Below are positions 46,868-58,819 of a stretch of DNA of 64,000 nt, piece by piece. Location of the stretch: assembly GCA_963580455.1 (NCBI GenBank), contig OY756970.1, forward strand, positions 2,418,001 to 2,482,000. Reading direction: 5' to 3'. Under the pieces are notes generated by a model, which was not told the DNA's origin, did no database searches, and worked only from the letters and a program-made list of their open reading frames with translations. Numbering within the stretch: position 1 is the first letter of the stretch; each line of letters opens with the position of its first letter. This DNA comes from Euonymus europaeus. Taxonomy: Eukaryota > Streptophyta > Magnoliopsida > Celastrales > Celastraceae. The translations under genes were made by a program, and so were the position numbers.

Positions 46868-49285
46868 ATGACTTGGAAGCAGAACAGAGGAGTCGAATCC
46901 TCTTCAAAGAGTGTGGTGCCCAAGAAATGGATTCTTATGCTTTGTATCGGCTTGTTCTACGCTGGAATGCTCTTCTCTCACAGGCTCTCTCTCTCTCTCT
47001 GCTTCTTGACTTCCTTTGCACGTTAATTGAACAAGTAGTAACTCAAATATTTCTTGAATTTCTAATTCGATTTTTGGGCAATAGAATGTGATGATACAGT
47101 AATTTATTGTTTGGGTTTGTGTATCTCAATTATGCTGACTGAAATGATTGGTTTCTTTTAACTACATGAAAAATGCAGCGCTGTGGATGAAGCAATTTCA
47201 AGTCTGGAGATGGAGTACTTAGTTGCTGGAAGGGCTGCAACACACTCTGTAAAAATTGTCGAATCAAGCCGCAGAAGAAAATATTTAATGGTTATAGGAA
47301 TCATTACAGCTTTTAGTAGCCAAAAACGAAGAGATTCCGTCCGTGCTACTTGGATGCCGCAAGGTCTGTAATATATCATGCTTTTGTGTAATTTTTTCTC
47401 TTTTGTCAAATTGTATGTTACATGTTAAGCTTTGTTACTTTGCCATTCAACTCAATTAGTTAACTTGTTGGGTTGGGTCATTTGACATTGTTTATGCATA
47501 TATTAACAATAGTCTTATATCTAGTCGATTGATTATTACTCTTTTCCTTCTTTTATTTTCCCTCCTCTTTCATATCTGTGAGAACCAGGAGATAAAAGAA
47601 AGATTCTTGAGGAAGAGAAGGGCATCATAATCCGGTTTGTAATAGGTCACAGGTGAATATTTGGTCTAAGTTCAAAACTCTGTTAAATAAGCTTTCCTGT
47701 TCGGAGTTTCTCGTATTTTAAGGAATAATAAACTTTGCATACCATGACATATATTATTCCTCTAAGTTAAGCCATCAAAGACAGTTTCTGTGGCTTTTTG
47801 TTATATTTTCTATTAAGACAACTATAAGACATGAATTTTACGTTCTCTTTTGGTTGTTTTGTTGCTAGTGCTAGTTCAAGTGGCTGCCACCTTTGTAGAG
47901 CTATCGAAGCTGAGGACAAGAAACATGGTGATCTTTTGAGGCTGGTAATAATCTTGCTAGGGGTAAACCCACCTGTTTTCCATAAAAGATATATGCAAGA
48001 GATTATGGAAACAGTCTCATTTATACTTGCCGTAAAACGGCTGAATCATTCAATGTATACTTTTGTGATGGGAGCAGGATCATGTTGAGGGTTACCTGGA
48101 GTTATCAGCCAAAACAAAGAAATACTTTGCAACCGTTGTTGCTTTGTGGGATGCAGATTTCTATGTTAAAGTCGATGATGATGTGCATGTAAACATGGGT
48201 AAGATCAGTTTTATTTGAAACTCTACGGTGTGTGGTCATAGATCATGATAGATTTGATCAACTATGTCCTTCCTGTAATGATTTTTTTTTAAGTGCTTTT
48301 TCCCTCAAAATCTGGTTAAACTGAATCCATCTATCATATCTTTGTGCAGCAACTCTTGGAGCAACTTTAGTAAGGCATCGATCAAAACCAATGGTATATA
48401 TTGGATGCATGAAGTTTGGTCCAGTTCTAGCTCAAAAGTATGCTGAGCATTTTAAATGAGTTGCTCCTGATACTTTATGCTTTATATTTACGCATATGAT
48501 ACGGTATCTTTTTTTCTTATTTTTTAAAATGAAGAGGAGTGAAATATCATGAACCTGAGCATTGGAAATTTGGGGAGCAAGGGAGCACATATTTCCTTCA
48601 TGCTACAGGACAATTATATGCAATTTCAAATGATTTGGCTACTTATATATCGATTAACCAGTAAGTTCAAGTCGAAGGTGGTGATCCTCGTATCTAAGTT
48701 ACGTCTATCCTGATTTGTTTCTCTTCTAATGAATGATTAGGCATATGCTGCACAAGTATGCTAATGAGGATGTTTCTTTGGGATCATGGTTTATTGGATT
48801 GGATGTAGAGCATATTAATGACCGGAGACTCTGCTGTGGTATTCCACCTGGTAAGTTTATGTTACTGTCTGCATGAATATCTCAAAGTTACCAACGTTTC
48901 AACCAAGATCCCTTTATATCAGAAGAATTTCTTGATCATTTGGTATGAATCTGCCATCCTCTAACTCGGTAACGTATACTCTTTAACTCATGCACCTGCT
49001 TTCATAATGCTCTGATTATGCCAGCATTGTTATTGCCATTGCCATCTTCTCGTTCTTGGGTATTTGCATGCTGACTATAACTTACTATGGGGACCGGACA
49101 TAATTTAAGATTATACAATCCAACATTTTTCTGCAGATTGTGAGCGGAAGGCTCAGGCAGGCGACATTTGTATTGCTTCCTTTAATTGGAGCTGCAGCGG
49201 AATCTGTACGTCAGTGGAAAGAATGAAGGAGGTCCACCAGCGTTGCGGCGAAGGTGAAAATGTCTTGTGGAACACAGCTTTCTGA
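46868..49285 (+). CDS. beta-1,3-galactosyltransferase (GT31), Golgi type II membrane protein
   Basis: The enzyme family adds beta-1,3-galactose in the Golgi, mainly to arabinogalactan-type glycans. The first exon starts at 46868 (MTWKQNRG) and encodes a membrane anchor ([19 protein letters not shown]). The later exons are clear and in phase: 47179-47363, 47589-47652, 47869-47944, 48078-48198, 48350-48437, 48535-48660, 48741-48850 and 49137-49285, giving about 306 residues. Landmarks are [25 protein letters not shown], the DxD motif in [30 protein letters not shown] and the tail [12 protein letters not shown]. The end of exon one is unclear: the frame hits a stop at about 47023 and no donor fits the next exon's phase. 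About 40-50 stem residues usual in relatives are not found. It resembles the B3GALT7/8 group. Confidence 0.88.
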
Positions 49286-49736
49286 AAAATGGTTCTTCCA
49301 AACTCAGTTGGTGTGAGTGGTTAGGGCCGTTGATTATCATGTTGGTACTTTTCTAGAGTTTTCTTCTGCAGCTATACAAGTTGATATAATCTCTTGTTAT
49401 GTTGATGTTATCTGGAATGCTACTCATGTATTGCAGTTTATGTTGATCGAAATCAAAGTTAACTGGTAAACCAGTAGTAAATGGTTATATAAATATTCCG
49501 GTTTTCGAAATTTATATGCTTTTTAAACGTTTTCCGAACGATTTTGGTATAGGGTACTTTAAATGGAAATTAACAGTTTCTGTATTCCCTAATTGAAAGA
49601 GTACCCAAGCCGTTATCATCCCTAGTTACAATTGGTATATCATACATACAGTACTGCAATTTCGCTAGCCAAAGCCAAAAACTGCCAACACCACCAATAT
49701 CTTTATTCAATATTTTAATGCAAATTGCACATCAAT

Positions 49737-50518
49737 TTAGCAATTGTAGAGACAGTAACAAGTGACATAAGGTCCAACAGGCACACAAGAGCCATGGCCT
49801 TGTTCAAGTCCTGGGTATTTCTGAGCGCATAATTGATTACAGTAGTCATCATAACAGCCAGTCTGGAGAATAGCCACAGTCCCCTTGCATACATGATCAT
49901 CTGTTTTTGCTTTTGCTGTTGTTGTTTTTGTCAGTTGTTGTGGTTGTTGACATGGATAAATACATTTGCAGACTGAGAAATAATCACAAATCCCCACACC
50001 AGCATGATGCTTTGCTTTGCATTTCTTGTCGCAATTTTCACATCCTCCCATTGGTTCGTTGCATACTCCATTTACCATGGATACCACTATGGCATATACA
50101 TCAAAGGTTGCTTCAATAATTTTTATGCTTAGAAAAGAAATTTGTATTGTGCTTTTTTTTTATAACCGATCGAGAATGATACCATATATGTTTATCCGTT
50201 GAAAATCTGTTGTGGGCTTAAACTTGAGCCACATAAAAAATTCAAATAAATTGGACCAAAGCTTGCTCTCAATCGGAATCAAACTGAAGACCTATTGAAT
50301 TCACAGGGTTTGATCCCAGAGAAATTCACCCACCCAAGTGATTCCTTAATTAATAGCGCTCAATGTATATAGTTTTATTCAAAGGCCTTTAAATGTCTAG
50401 CTTTCTTATGCACAAAAAAAAAATCTCATAAAAAAGGAAAGAAGATGGAATTAAACTTACTTGATGATAACAGAAGAAAGCTTAGAAGGATTGTTGAAGC
50501 TATGAACCTGGAAGCCAT
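49737..50518 (-). CDS. two-domain defensin-like (DEFL) secreted cysteine-rich protein
   Basis: There are two exons on the minus strand. Exon one (50518-50461) encodes the signal peptide MASRFIASTILLSFLLLSS and ends at a GT donor. Exon two (50110-49737) encodes the mature part; the join keeps phase, giving about 143 residues. This signal-exon plus mature-exon layout is standard for the family. Two cysteine-rich units follow. Unit one has VC, GC, CDKKC, GIC and VCKC-C spacing; unit two has VC, GC, YC, LC, GSC and TCYC-C. Each has eight cysteines or nearly so and a GxC element. They are joined by a Q/T/K-rich linker (QQPQQLTKTTTAKAK). Likely roles are defence or reproductive signalling; neither is shown here. 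No TATA box is certain. Confidence 0.8.
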
Positions 50519-50519
50519 A

Positions 50520-52075
50520 ACTGATATGCTTCTGTTGCAATACTGCTTGTTGATAGAAGAAATTGGATTGATTAGTGAGTGCAATAATTATACTCATTTG
50601 TATGTGTGTATATGAATTTATTATAGATATACATTTGGAAATATATATCTGATACACTGCAGATTCAAGCATGTGAAAAAATTTGGAAGTACATTCATCG
50701 CATTAATGATTAATGTATGTATCTTTTTTTGGTAACTAAAAACAAAATCATACAATCTTAGCCTTGGATAGCTGATATTGACTTAAACTCAAGTCATCAA
50801 ACCTATGCGCAAAAAAAGTCGACAATGTAAGCAGAGGAGAAGCTATGCATAGCTCAACCCTCGACACCCCAAAAAATAATAATAATAATTAACCAAGCTT
50901 AATTATATGTAAATTTTAAATAAGCCCCTCCTCAATTTTCAGTTTAGCCCATATAAGATTAGAAAAATACTCTTTTAGTCCTTATTTATTTTCTTACATG
51001 AATGTTCTTAGTGAAATTGAAAATGAAAATATTATTCAATGCTTACAATCTATGAAGCCTCATATGGAGTAATTGTAATTGAACTAGCTATTTTGTAATC
51101 TTTAACTCTTTTGATTTATAATTGTTTTTTTAAGTCAATCTGACCGGGTATTGGGTAAGTCCGTGCCATATAAATTCCCCAAAAATTTTCTCCGAGGGCA
51201 ACAACCCCTGCAAGCTTAGCTGTGACTCTCTTCGAGTTATGCCCTGGTTTTGCTTCTGTGTGTAAAATGGGTCAAAACTCAACGCATAATTACAAAAATA
51301 TTTCTCTAGTGGAAATCAAATTCAAGATCTCTCTAGTCCATACAATTTGACATTAAAGAGACTAACTTATGAATCTCAAAGGAATAATGTACCAATTAAC
51401 AATTTTGGCCCCTTTTTTAGACTAATATTGAATGAATAAGATATTCAAAATCAAAATCAGTGCTAATGTTGGGGCTCAGATCATAAATTGTACTTTGTTT
51501 TAGCTTAAGCTCTAAAAATAGCTATTACTGCCATTCAAGCATACAATTAAATTAGGGGTATGCCCGCGCTTTGGACGGAATGTATTTTTATTTTTAACTA
51601 CATCGTACCATAATTACATGACACTTTAGAATTTAGATTTTTAAATATTTTTTCTATATTTTTAGTGTTTTATCACTCAGTTTAGAAATTGGACGACATG
51701 CAGTGCAGATCCCTGACTTGCCAGAAGAAATCGTATAGAAACACACAGTTAAGATTGAATTTATCCGTGATTTTGGATACACTGCACAATTTTTCATTTT
51801 TCATTTTTGTTTCTTTCATCTGCTAAGTGAGCAATAAGCTTCATAAATTAACATGATTATATGCATGAATTTTGAACTGAGTTTGGGCACGTGTGTTTAA
51901 ATTTACATTCTAATTTTAAAATTTTAATTAGTGATATATGTGAAATAACCAAATATATAAGATATTATTATAAATATTAATTGATTTTATTTTAATACAT
52001 TAATGTAAAAGCAAGATGAAGACAATAGATAGATTCAGCCATTTTGTTTCTCAAGCTAATTACTTAATTATTTGC
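50520..52075. other. intergenic region with transposon scraps
   Basis: AT-rich. The part around 51180-51370 has features of a decayed retrotransposon flank ('gggtcaaaactcaacgcata'), and a similar scrap lies at 50215-50340 inside the DEFL intron-to-upstream zone. No gene is supported. Confidence 0.35.
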
Positions 52076-52079
52076 ATAT

Positions 52080-52478
52080 TTATGGAACTAAAGTTGGAGG
52101 TGGGACTACTGGGAGGCCAAAATATGGATCAACTAGTGTTGATTCATTAATGCCCACAAATTGGTCATCAAATGTGTCACAACAGAACTCATTGTAAAAT
52201 GCCCTGGCCTTCCTGAGGATGTAGCTTATGGTGGATGTCCTATAGCAAAGATGTAAAATCCGAGGAATTTCTCCGGCCCGGCGGCGGCGACGACGACCTC
52301 CTTTCCTTCCTTTAATCTCATGCTTCTTTCCTTTTGCATCTCTATTTTGTTCTTCAGCGTAATTTTCGAACTCTCTCTGATTTTTTTTGTGCGGATTCAT
52401 TCGGGGACAAAAGGTCGCTCTTTCTGCATTTGACGCCAACTGATTGAAGCTAGCAAGGGTTGCAAACTGGGTAGCCAT
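52080..52478 (-). CDS. small Arg-rich plant protein of unknown function
   Basis: A single-exon frame of 132 residues beginning MATQFATLASFNQLASNAER. The middle is very basic (KGRKGGRRRRRRAG), a possible nuclear or nucleic-acid-binding signal. The C-terminal half (RKARAFYNEFCCDTFDD, then DPYFGLPVVPPP) looks structured and ends proline-rich. On the minus strand a TATATAA lies near 52567-52573, about 90 bases upstream of the ATG, which supports a real gene. I do not recognise a named family with certainty. Composition is unlike the surrounding AT-rich DNA. Confidence 0.6.
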   Translation of the reverse strand: MATQFATLASFNQLASNAERATFCPRMNPHKKNQREFENYAEEQNRDAKGKKHEIKGRKGGRRRRRRAGEIPRILHLCYRTSTISYILRKARAFYNEFCCDTFDDQFVGINESTLVDPYFGLPVVPPPTLVP

Positions 52479-52789
52479 AGAAGAAGATGATGAGTACTAG
52501 AGAGGCTTGAAAGAAGACAAATTAACTTTGTTATGACTTTATGAGGTGAGATCGCAAAATGTATGTGAGGATTATATAGAGATGAATTAGGTTGGAGGGC
52601 TTATACCAAAGAGATTCTCCAATAAAATATTGGGGTGATAATCTAGTGTTGAATTTCTTTGAGCCCAATTTGTATGGATCCAAAAGGTCTTGAGTTTAAT
52701 TTTCACTAGGAGCAATATTCTTGTGATCGCCCATTGAGTTTTCGGCCCTGCTTGAGAGAGGTGTTGGGAGTGCGAATACCTACGAACCC

Positions 52790-52980
52790 TTGCTTAGCGC
52801 AAACACTTAAAGGTATTCAGAGGGGTTCATGAACCCAAAATCCTTTTCCCCAACCCTGGAAATGAAGAGTTAGGTGTTTATTCACATAAAAAGCGCTCAA
52901 CCGGGCCCTCTCATACCAAGCAATGGTTTACTTTTATGAACCCCTCCCAACCCTCATGTCAAGCATAGCCTTAGTGAACG
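52790..52980. repeat. MITE-like inverted sequence
   Basis: The word 'aggggttcatgaaccc' (about 52817-52832) and 'tgaacccctccc' (about 52939) give inverted similarity across about 130 bp. This suggests a small decayed transposon. No target duplication could be fixed. Elsewhere from 52480 to 55030 no gene is seen. Confidence 0.35.
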
Positions 52981-55034
52981 TACTCTATCGTCAGGTAAAA
53001 AAATTATATACGCAAGGATCTAACGACCCGAATTTAAACTCATATTGAATGTCTAAAAGATAAATTTGTATGACATCATTCTCGATCATTCACAAAAATA
53101 TTCAAAGTACTTAAACATGTGTTTGCATGTGACAAAGATTGTATTGTCATTTTCACTTTTTATTTTTTGAGTATTGAAAAATATGTAACGATTTACATAG
53201 AAAGCTATGAAGTAGTCCTATTTCCTTTAAATGGAAGTGGGGGCTCACTCTCATTTTCCTCCAGCTCAAATTGTCAAGATGGGTTTGGGGAACTTGGACT
53301 GGAATCTTCTTTTTCTTTGATGGAATTAACTCGAATCTTCTTTTAATTTGTGGTTCAAATTTATCCTTTGCACATGAAAACTAACTTGGCAACAATTAGG
53401 GCAATAATATTGGGACCATCCTAAGCAAATTTGGTAACTTGGGTCACCTTCGCTCTGCCCTTCACGTTATGGAAATCTAAAGGTCACATATGATTGCTTC
53501 CCCATGCAATTCCATATAAAAATGTGATATAAGATTGATGGTAAAAGCAATTAAGTCTTTGTCCTGCATTGCATGGTTAGAATGCCCCTTCAATTTGTAA
53601 TTGTACCTCAAGAGCAAGTACCAATAATTGAAAGGTAGATAATAACAGGATGGGGTAACCCTGTAATTCGATAGACTTTTAAATCCGTATTTAACAGTAT
53701 AGTACAAAAATAACTTGACGGAGTGATATGGTATAGAAAAAATATGACACAATGATCTAGCACACCTCACAAGCAAGTTTCATCTCCTATCTAAAGAAAC
53801 CCAGCCCACAAAATCTTCTCGATTTATGCCAAGAAAGTAAACCATAAGTGATAGAGGTGCTCTCATGTTGGCACCGATAGAGGGAAGCTACAACTCATTC
53901 AAGAAGGAGTTTTTTTTGTGAACCTGTGGTACTACTATAACTGTAGCTAGGGCTAGTGTTCCAAATGTGGGAATTGAGAGCACAAACATTTCATTCTAGG
54001 GGAAACAATTGGTTGATTCAAGCATGAGCCCAATTAAGAGGACCAAGGAGAGTGCGAGGAGGCTAGATAACACATTCTCAACGATTCAAAGATCCAACTC
54101 CAGTGCAAGCTATACAACCATGGTGAATGCAACTCAAGAATCAATCTCTTATATTGTTGCACAACTGGATAGTATTTAAATTAGTAGTGACTATTTTGTT
54201 AAGTTACTATAATTATAGTAACTATATTGATACATTTAAATATTACTTTAGTTGGTTGGTTAATGGTACTTTTGGCACAACTATCACGTCAGCAATAGGG
54301 AAGAGGGGAAGGCTAGTACATTACATCTAGCAGTGCACTTTATCACCGTAGATTGAAAATAGAGAGAAAAAAAACATTTATTAAAGGACCTACTAAGTTT
54401 GTTTAATGATGCAGATCTGCATTGCTTACAAAACAAGTGCAAAAGTGCATTGACTCTCCCCTAGACCCTCGGCAATATATGCTAACGGAAGTTTTCAAAA
54501 ACTGTCCGGTGATGAAAAATTGAAACAGAATCTAAACTTAAGTGTTCGAATTGAATGAGTTAAAACATTAAAAACTAATTTGGAACGTGTTAACTCTCAC
54601 TGACGAAAAGTTACATTAATCCCTTTAAGCTGAATAAGTATTTGATAGTGCAGTGACACAGTCATTCGCATCGCTCCGTCCAATAATTGGGTGCAAACGC
54701 ACTCTATTTTCTTTCAAATCAATTGACACTATCTTAATATATAATGCTTTTAACAGTCTTTTGGATTCTTGCAAGACCTCTGGTACAATGCCTACTGTGA
54801 ATAGCACTACCATGCCACCAAAATATGCCTACAGCCCTTGGAGTTTCCCAAGTCGTGGAAACACACATTGATGGCTGTGGCTGTGCCTTTTGCCACAAAC
54901 AAGTAAATTCCACATTAAAATTTGTCAAAAGTGACATGATGCTGCCTGCCAATCAATGGATTTTCACTTTCAAATCGGTTCAACTTTTGTGTAGTGGTCT
55001 AAGAATGATGAAAACACTGAAGCAAATCAAGTCC

Positions 55035-55041
55035 TATATAA
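55035..55041 (+). promoter_or_regulatory. TATA box of the BAHD gene
   Basis: TATATAA lies 63 bases before the ATG at 55104. It supports that start over an in-frame ATG at 54825, which would lie upstream of the promoter. Confidence 0.5.
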
Positions 55042-55103
55042 TTGAGAAGCTCATGAACCATTCTGTCACAAGTAGAGACTGCATATTTCTGCAACAAACA
55101 CTA

Positions 55104-56456
55104 ATGGAAGTCGAGGATTCTGGGCCTGGATGTTTTGAAGTAAGCTTCACTGGAAAAAGTGTTGTGAAAGCTATCAATAATCCCTTCCCAGAGCCTAAAG
55201 TACTCACACTATCAAACCTTGACCTACTCTCGGGCCGTTTTCCGGTGACATACTTCTACTTCTACCAAAATGTTCAAAATGTTAACTACGCCACCATCAT
55301 TGACTCCCTTAGAAGTTCCCTATCTGAAACACTTGAATACTACTACCCGTTCTCTGGTCGAATTACTGAAAAGCTGGAAACAGGGGAGCCAGAGGTCATA
55401 TGTGACAATACTGGTGCTCTAATTGTAGAAGCCAAAACCAACATTCCTTTGAAGCAACTTAACTTCTACAATCTCGATCAGTCTCTGAAAGGGAAGCTAG
55501 TATCTGTAAATTCTTGCTTTCCAGTGCAAGTCCAAGTCACAAAGTACATTTGTGGAGGAATCTCAATTACATTCTCATTTGATCATGCACTTGGTGATGC
55601 AAGTTCCTTTGGAAAATTCCTTGTTTCTTGGTCTGAAATTGCTCACAAGAAACCGGTTTCTTGCATACCAGATCATCGCAGAAACCTTTGTCCACGCTCT
55701 CCGCCTACTTATCATCCTTCTTTGGATCAAACATTTGTGAAGTGTTCATTACATGAAATACTAAATATTCCAATGAACAGAGGAATTATTAAGCGCCTTT
55801 ACTTCATTGACGCATCTAGCATCAATACCCTCCAAAGGTTAGCTTGTGCTGATGGTAACAAGAGAACAAAAATTGAAGCTTTCTCAGCCTACATTTGGAA
55901 GATCATGGTCAGAGCCATTGATGAATGTCAAGAGAATTGCAAGATGGGGTGGTTAGTCGACGGACGAGGAAGAATCAGACAGGACTATTTGATGTCAAAT
56001 TACATAGGAAATGTTTTGTCTGTTGCTGTGGGAGAGGCAAGTGTTGAAGACCTGAAAAAAGGTTCAATTTCGCATATTGCCAATCATGTTCATGAGGCAA
56101 TATCACATGTGGCTAATGAAGATCATTTCCTGGACTTGATCGATTGGATCGAATGTCACCGCCCCGGTCTGATGCTGTCAAAGATTGTGCTTGGTTTAGG
56201 GGATGCTCCAGCACTTGTTCTGTCATCTGGAAGAAGGTTTCCAGTGTGTGAAGTTGATTTTGGATTTGGGAGTCCAGTGTTGGGGACAGTGTGTTCCACC
56301 ATTGAAAGGATTGGAGTTGGGTATATGAATCAAAGGCCAAGTGCTAGGAATGATGGCTCATGGACTGTGTCTGCAATTTTGTGGCCAGAACTTGCTGCTG
56401 CATTGGAGTCTGACTCAATCTTCCAACCCATGTCGGCTTCTCTTCTTCAATTCTAA
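55104..56456 (+). CDS. BAHD acyltransferase (shikimate/coniferyl alcohol acyltransferase-like)
   Basis: A cytosolic enzyme that moves an acyl group from acyl-CoA to an alcohol or amine in specialised metabolism. It is intronless, with 450 residues, the normal family length. The start chosen is MEVEDSGPGCFEVSFTGK; the open frame extends 93 codons upstream, but that part resembles no BAHD protein and contains a TATA box. Landmarks are LSNLDLL near the N-terminus, YYPFSGRI, the catalytic HxxxD as HALGD (161-165), KIEAFSAYIWK, and the structural motif DFGFG (385-389), which is DFGWG in most relatives. The end FQPMSAS is typical. It is most like coniferyl-alcohol-type acyltransferases, but the substrate cannot be read from sequence. 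No frame breaks are present. Confidence 0.93.
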   Translation: MEVEDSGPGCFEVSFTGKSVVKAINNPFPEPKVLTLSNLDLLSGRFPVTYFYFYQNVQNVNYATIIDSLRSSLSETLEYYYPFSGRITEKLETGEPEVICDNTGALIVEAKTNIPLKQLNFYNLDQSLKGKLVSVNSCFPVQVQVTKYICGGISITFSFDHALGDASSFGKFLVSWSEIAHKKPVSCIPDHRRNLCPRSPPTYHPSLDQTFVKCSLHEILNIPMNRGIIKRLYFIDASSINTLQRLACADGNKRTKIEAFSAYIWKIMVRAIDECQENCKMGWLVDGRGRIRQDYLMSNYIGNVLSVAVGEASVEDLKKGSISHIANHVHEAISHVANEDHFLDLIDWIECHRPGLMLSKIVLGLGDAPALVLSSGRRFPVCEVDFGFGSPVLGTVCSTIERIGVGYMNQRPSARNDGSWTVSAILWPELAAALESDSIFQPMSASLLQF

Positions 56457-56459
56457 ATT

Positions 56460-58320
56460 CCAATCTAGAGGCAAGTGGGAATTCCCTGTTGTGTTGGAAG
56501 ATTATCATGATGGACCTGTCATCAAGGTGCCAACAAAGGGAACTGATTAATAATGAACAAGATTATTCTCAAATTTTTTTGTTAAAATGTCTTTTTGTTG
56601 AACAAACACAATTGAAGCTAAATTCCCCAATGAACAACTCCCAAGAAACAATGATCACCACCTCTAAAACCTCTGCAATCCCTGCAAAATGAATTTATCG
56701 TTAAAGATTGCGAGTTAAACAATTGCAACAAACAAATTATAAGAGAGAGAACTGTTCCATTCAGGAGCAAATACCAAGTTAGTCGAGGCGGTTGGACTTC
56801 TGGGTTGAGGAGCTTGACAATTCTTGTCTAGATAAAATCCATATTATATCAAGTAACTCATACGTATCCGCAGGCCCTGTCAAAAGACTCCTGTCGTTAA
56901 AATCCTAAAATTTCCATCCTTGTAAATCTCCTATGGATGATTCACCTTTTAGAGCAGAAACTGGATGAGTCAATGACACCTTGCTAAGGCAACCCTTCGA
57001 TGCTGCCTCTAGTTAGCTTCTCTCCTGGTCCATGTATTGTCCAAAGTTGCGAAAATAAAACCTTAAATTACTACCTGTACAAGACATATAAGTAGTTCAA
57101 GCATGTGGAATTATTTACATATGAAAGAACCTTCAATGAATGTAAGGCACCTTTTGAGGAAACAAGGACGTGAATTTAGACAATACAGCAGAATATTGGT
57201 GGAAGAGTACCCGTCTTAACACAGAAGGTGAAAATAACCATAAGATAGCACCATCTACCTATCTAGGAGCACCTCGTCTCGACAACCAAAAAGTAATGCA
57301 CCTCCTTCAGTCAAATTCGATTAAAACCCACATATATTTACTCCTACAAAACTAGAATATTATAAGATAAACTGAAACTAAACCCCAATGCAAAATATTG
57401 AAGTCAAGCAAACCTCTGAAATCGATATCAGGTCCCACATTGGTAAAGATGCGAGAGAATTGTGTCCACTTCTATCATTACCTTGTCTCAAAATAGAACA
57501 TAGAAAAACACATTTGAAATTTAGGTGCCTTGCAAAGAAATGGATTTTTGAAACTTGAACCTATATAAGTTGCATGAATAAGTCAGCCAAAAACCTTTGA
57601 ACTCACAATTTTAAGGAAAGGCTATGTCTTGTCCAAGATAAGTGGGCCAGCCTTTCAAAGTTTCCAGATCAATGTTGATTGGGCTGTTGACAGTCAATTC
57701 CACTCATCAATTAATGCAGATGTGATTTCATTCGAAGATGTTCCTATACATCCTTTAAAAGCCTCTTCCGGCTTCTGCATAACCAAGGTTTCACCGAACT
57801 GTGAAACATCATACAAAACTCATCCTAAATTAATTTCACACTTTCAATGCTATCTTCCAGTTATCCATCAAATTTTTATCACAGTTTTTATGGTTTAATT
57901 TTTTCTTTTCTTGTGTGGGTGCATCTGTATTTATCGACTGATATCTGCTAGCCTCAATCATTAATAAATCTCAATTTATGATTACCAGTCCATTCTTCTG
58001 TTGCACCAACTAACAGGAACACTTCAGAATGTTGGTGTACGAAAACTGGAGACATGTTTCAATTTAATTAGCACTACACAAACACAGGAAAAACACAATC
58101 ATTTATAGTTTTTGCGAATTCCCAATTTTCCAGGTTTTTAAAACAAACTCAGCTTCATCGACACTTTTTTTTAGCAAGGAATAAGATGAAATTGACACAC
58201 GAAAAAGGTAACAATTTTTGGTGGAAAAGTACCTTGCGCCGATCTGGGGCCTAAGAAAAACATGTAACAGCACCGTCCCATGGGTTAGAAGCAACATGTC
58301 TGATAGGACTGGAGAAAGTG
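56460..58320. other. intergenic region without recognisable genes
   Basis: After the BAHD 3' flank the sequence is AT-rich with short chance frames only. An 89-codon frame at 57629 has no recognisable domain. Confidence 0.4.
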
Positions 58321-58625
58321 CAACTATGTCAATCAAAATAAGAAGAAAAGCCACAATAACCAGATAAAGATATATAATTGAAAATTACACAGAAGAATCA
58401 ATGATAAACATTAAAGAGAGGAACCTCTAAAATCCAACAATAATTCTTAAAGTTGGAATCTGAGGCAGTAGAAAACAAAATAACAACAAAAGCCAGAGTA
58501 ACCAGACAGCTATATATATACACACACATACATATAATTAAAAACTACGCGAAAGAACCAATCACAAGTAATTAAAAGTCGAACCTCTGAAATCCAACAA
58601 TAATTATTAAAGTTGGAAATGAAGG
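58320..58625. repeat. tandem duplication, about 150-bp unit
   Basis: The words 'atccaacaataatt', 'aaagttgga', 'aaaagcca-a-taaccaga' and 'tatataatt' recur in order at about 58330-58455 and 58490-58610. It lies just downstream of the PPR gene and may be part of its 3' flank. Confidence 0.6.
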
Positions 58626-58819
58626 CAAGAGGAGGCTTTCCCTGCTCTAAGATTCACCTCACCTGAGAAAAAAGAAGAAAACAAGAACCACACAAATCAA
58701 GCATGTGAAAAGGAGATCTCATAAACATGAACCGATAGGGAAAATAAGCAACACATTTGTATACATTATACAAGAAAGTAATATCCATTGGACACCAAGA
58801 CCTTGCAAACACAAAACTG

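Noticed and set aside
54825..55103. In-frame 93-codon extension of the BAHD protein
   Set aside because: No BAHD similarity, and a TATA box lies inside it just before the conserved start.
57629..57898. 89-codon frame MSKISGPAF
   Set aside because: No known motif, no codon or promoter support, AT-rich intergenic context.
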